Below are positions 62,127 to 64,000 of a DNA stretch of 64,000 nucleotides, piece after piece. The stretch's first letter is position 1. The number at the start of each line of letters is the position of its first letter. Below the pieces are notes generated by a model. That model worked only from the letters and a program-made list of their open reading frames with translations. It was not told the origin of the DNA and ran no database searches. The position numbers and the translations under genes were made by a program. Source of the stretch: CAYRWR01 sp964428015 (lineage in GTDB: Bacteria > Spirochaetota > Brevinematia > Brevinematales > CAYRWR01). The DNA lies in contig CAYRWR010000004.1 of the NCBI GenBank assembly GCA_964428015.1, positions 70,690 through 134,689 of the forward strand, in the 5' to 3' direction.

Positions 62127-62476
62127 TAGCAAAGAAAAACGCCTTTTCACGTCGAGTGATGCCGGGTTGGTAAAACCAGGAAAAGGCAGAATCGGGACAA
62201 TGCCTTCCGCTCCACTCCAGGAGGGTCCAGACTAGGGTATAACGTCCCTCAGGAGTGCAGGCTGGGGTGTATGATACCTCGATACATGCCGGGCATCAGT
62301 CGACGAACAAAATACCTTAATCCCTGCGGTTCAGGTTAGTAAGATCTCGGGCTTAATTGGTATCCGACCTACCCTCTGTAAAAGTTTATCTCTCTTTCAA
62401 TAAACTTTACTACAACCGGTTTCATTTATTCCAATATTTCTCAATTAAAAAAAAACTCATTATTATGAATAAAGTT

Positions 62477-63487
62477 TTATAGGGTATCTATATTATACAA
62501 TAAAAGATGATTTATCACCTGTTTTGCTTTTTCAAATCGCTCCTCCCAGCTGCCCCGGATGAGGGTATAGGGCAGGCTCCGGCTGCCCAGAGCAGACAGG
62601 AAGGCGGCCCGGTGGGTTTCCCGGCAGTCAGCCGAGTCACGCTGGGGGTCGGCTACCCAGGGCACATCTATGTCCAGGAAGAGGTAATGGGTGTAGGTAT
62701 TGGCCTCCTCCACATAAGGGGGAAAGTCAGGGACCCGACCGAAATAATGCCGGGAGTAGATCCGGGTAGTGAGATGGTCGGTGTCCACCAGGAGCAGGGG
62801 CCCGGCTTTATGACGGGCCTCCAGGATGGTACGGGCGTGCAGCATAGCGATGGGCAGGATGTCCTCATAGACCACGTGCCTGTCGCCCAGGAGCTCCCGG
62901 GCCATCTCCGGTACCCAGGGACAGCCGAAATGCTCCGCCAAGGCTGAGGCCAGAGTGGTCTTGCCGGTACTCTCGGGTCCGTAAATACAGACCTGGCGGC
63001 GGAAGTAGTCACGGGCCGGGGAGAGTATGTCGTCCCAATGCCCTACCGGGTCAGCCAGTATGTCCCGTCCCGCTACCGGTATGGTGCCGCGACTGGGGTC
63101 AAAGGGCAGATGTCGGATGCCCATATACTCCGCCAGGTAGTCGCCGTAGGTCTCGGAGCTCACGATCAGGGACACCTGGGGATAACGGTCCCGCAGATAA
63201 TCCGCCCACACCCGCGACACCCCACGGTCGGACCGGGGAGCAGAGGGCAGGTCGGCATCGGTGTACTCCACGCGTACCCCGTCCATAGCAGCACAAGCGG
63301 AGCACAGCCACTCCAGCCGCACCGGCCCGGGGATGGGCTCATGGGGACGGGCTCCCAGGAGGACAATGAGGCTGTCACTGTGCTGCCGGGCGTAGCGAAT
63401 GAGCGCCAGGTGGCCCCGGTGGGGGGGGAGGAACTTGCCTATGACCAGGGCGGTGGTGTCAGGCATGGGGAGTGGCTTTATTGACAT
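62477..63487 (-). CDS. nadR: NadR-type NMN adenylyltransferase / ribosylnicotinamide kinase
   Basis: 336 residues. The N-terminal adenylyltransferase domain has ALVIGKFLPPHRGHLALIRYA (nucleotide-binding HxGH) and VSSETYGDYLAEYMGIRH. The C-terminal kinase has P-loop GPESTGKTTLASALAEHFGCPWVPEMARE and DTDHLTT. The DNA-binding domain of enterobacterial NadR is missing, so it is a salvage enzyme for NAD, not a repressor. It lacks a good ribosome site. Its start lies at the edge of a repeat that has broken the gene upstream, so its original leader may be lost. Confidence 0.88.
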   Translation of the reverse strand: MSIKPLPMPDTTALVIGKFLPPHRGHLALIRYARQHSDSLIVLLGARPHEPIPGPVRLEWLCSACAAMDGVRVEYTDADLPSAPRSDRGVSRVWADYLRDRYPQVSLIVSSETYGDYLAEYMGIRHLPFDPSRGTIPVAGRDILADPVGHWDDILSPARDYFRRQVCIYGPESTGKTTLASALAEHFGCPWVPEMARELLGDRHVVYEDILPIAMLHARTILEARHKAGPLLLVDTDHLTTRIYSRHYFGRVPDFPPYVEEANTYTHYLFLDIDVPWVADPQRDSADCRETHRAAFLSALGSRSLPYTLIRGSWEERFEKAKQVINHLLLYNIDTL

Positions 63488-63493
63488 GGTTAA

Positions 63494-63835
63494 TTAAGGT
63501 ACCACTGAGGCACAGAGAACACGGAGGATTGAGGGCCACCGCTGAGGGCGCGGAGGACGCGGAGATGGGAGTAAACAGTATTTATCAACAGAAACATCTT
63601 CGACATTGATATCAAGTCCTCTATGAACATCTGCGTTATAATCAAAATATCTTCTAGGTCCAAACTGTGAAGTATAATACATTTCCGGACTAACCCCGTT
63701 GTACATACCATTTGTTATATTATTAACGATTCCATTTCCCTTAAAATCACCCAGGGGAACGGGCAAATACATGTTAAGTGAAAAACCAAAATTAACACTA
63801 AGAAATATAAATATTATTAGTGATTTAATATTCAT
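63494..63835 (-). pseudogene. M23 (LytM-like) peptidase gene truncated by a repeat
   Basis: Signal peptide MNIKSLIIFIFLSVNFGFS, then SPEMYYTSQFGPRRYFDYNADVHRGLDIN. This is the first zinc-ligand block of M23 peptidoglycan peptidases (S.FG.R.......H.G.D). After VEDVSVDKYCLLP the reading frame enters a CACAGAGGCACAGAGG-type repeat and ends. The HxH ligand block and the whole catalytic C-terminus are missing. The start overlaps the preceding gene by 11 bases. It is AT-rich compared with nadR. Confidence 0.75.
63503..63566. repeat. short copy of the CACAGAGGCACAGAGG repeat
   Basis: CCACTGAGGCACAGAGAACACGG-like sequence, with GAGGGCGCGGAGGACGCGGAG further on, is related to the ends of the 230-bp element at 14.3 kb. 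It marks the break point of the M23 peptidase gene and the leader of nadR. Confidence 0.7.
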
Positions 63836-64000
63836 ATACTACACCTTGAATGATGAAGCTTTTAGGATTTAAAGTTTGATAAAATGGCAGAATAATTACA
63901 CTATCTTTTAAGGATTTTGTTAGTGACACTTCACTTTCTTGTGGTATATCATAATAAGCAATAATTTTACCATTTATATTTATTAGTGTTAATTTTGGTT
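63825..64000 (-). CDS. 3' end of an unidentified gene
   Basis: The minus strand is open from the window edge to a TAA at 63827-63825, 58 codons with no stop. The product ends in ININGKIIAYYDIPQESEVSLTKSLKDSVIILPFYQ and GVVYEY, a beta-rich C-terminal module. It is not recognised. It overlaps the start of the M23 pseudogene by 11 bases, so the two were an operon. Confidence 0.55.
   Translation of the reverse strand, partial: PKLTLININGKIIAYYDIPQESEVSLTKSLKDSVIILPFYQTLNPKSFIIQGVVYEY

Noticed and set aside
62041..62235. 64-residue frame in the gap before nadR
   Set aside because: It runs through the perfect hairpin at 62093-62126 and has no ribosome site.
1..64000. tRNA or rRNA genes
   Set aside because: No T-arm GGTTCGAATCC-type pattern with a matching acceptor stem, and no rRNA landmark sequences were seen by eye; a tRNAscan/Infernal run would settle it.

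Overview
The window is a bacterial chromosome segment with intermediate G+C (estimated by eye, higher in genes than between them). It is densely coded, with short leaders, clear GGAG-type ribosome binding sites and many textbook -35/-10 promoters. The organism is Gram-negative in architecture: there are several signal-peptide beta-barrel proteins, CsgG/FlgO- and TolB-N-like periplasmic proteins, many lipoproteins with loose lipoboxes, and a SurA-like anchored chaperone. Together with a DUF115/MAF-type protein, HD-GYP proteins and a lone dnaA gene, this fits an anaerobic or microaerophilic member of the Spirochaetota best. That placement is inference; no rRNA gene is present to confirm it.

Layout. 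1-3.1 kb is accessory: the end of a HigB-type toxin gene with a palindromic promoter/operator, two clusters of imperfect palindromic (MITE-like) repeats on either side of a small GIY-YIG nuclease gene, two unknown envelope proteins, and a 21-bp-period degenerate palindrome array. 3.8-4.7 kb has no convincing gene but holds a GC-rich segment with long nested inverted repeats between a plus-strand promoter and a hairpin/T-run, a candidate large structured RNA. 4.7-8.8 kb is a nitrogen-fixation regulatory island: nifV-nifA behind a sigma54 promoter, diverging from a HEPN-GNAT-small protein unit. 8.8-14.3 kb carries an SLC12-like permease, cstA and a U32/TrhP-like gene. 14.3-27.6 kb is housekeeping: a Xer recombinase, two paralogous barrel proteins, rplM-rpsI, ribA, a radical-SAM AmrS-like gene coupled to DUF115, dut-obgE-proB, and a secreted metallophosphoesterase. 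27.9-39 kb holds secreted proteins: a carboxylesterase, a large Ig-repeat/GH13 lipoprotein under a LacI-type operator, a duplicated beta-helix protein, and a frameshifted CASTOR/POLLUX-type channel.

39-43 kb contains a TPR gene, ribD, a likely origin of replication (DnaA boxes plus iterons) and dnaA, which is not followed by dnaN. 43-53 kb has an MFS transporter, thioredoxin-truA, two tandem HD-GYP paralogues, a coiled-coil protein, tldD and panB. 53-61 kb has ppgK, a CsgG/TPR protein, a dgkA-gph-barrel-phosphoesterase operon, and xylF-xylG with no permease gene. 61-64 kb has a DUF188 gene, a gene-free palindrome-rich stretch, nadR, and an M23 peptidase gene broken by a CACAGAGGCACAGAGG-type repeat that also occurs as a 230-bp inverted-repeat element at 14.3 kb.

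The observations I would follow first are the candidate RNA at 3.87-4.73 kb, the repeat/GIY-YIG association, the origin region, the nifV-nifA promoter with a possible ATA start for nifA, and the operator at the amylase gene.
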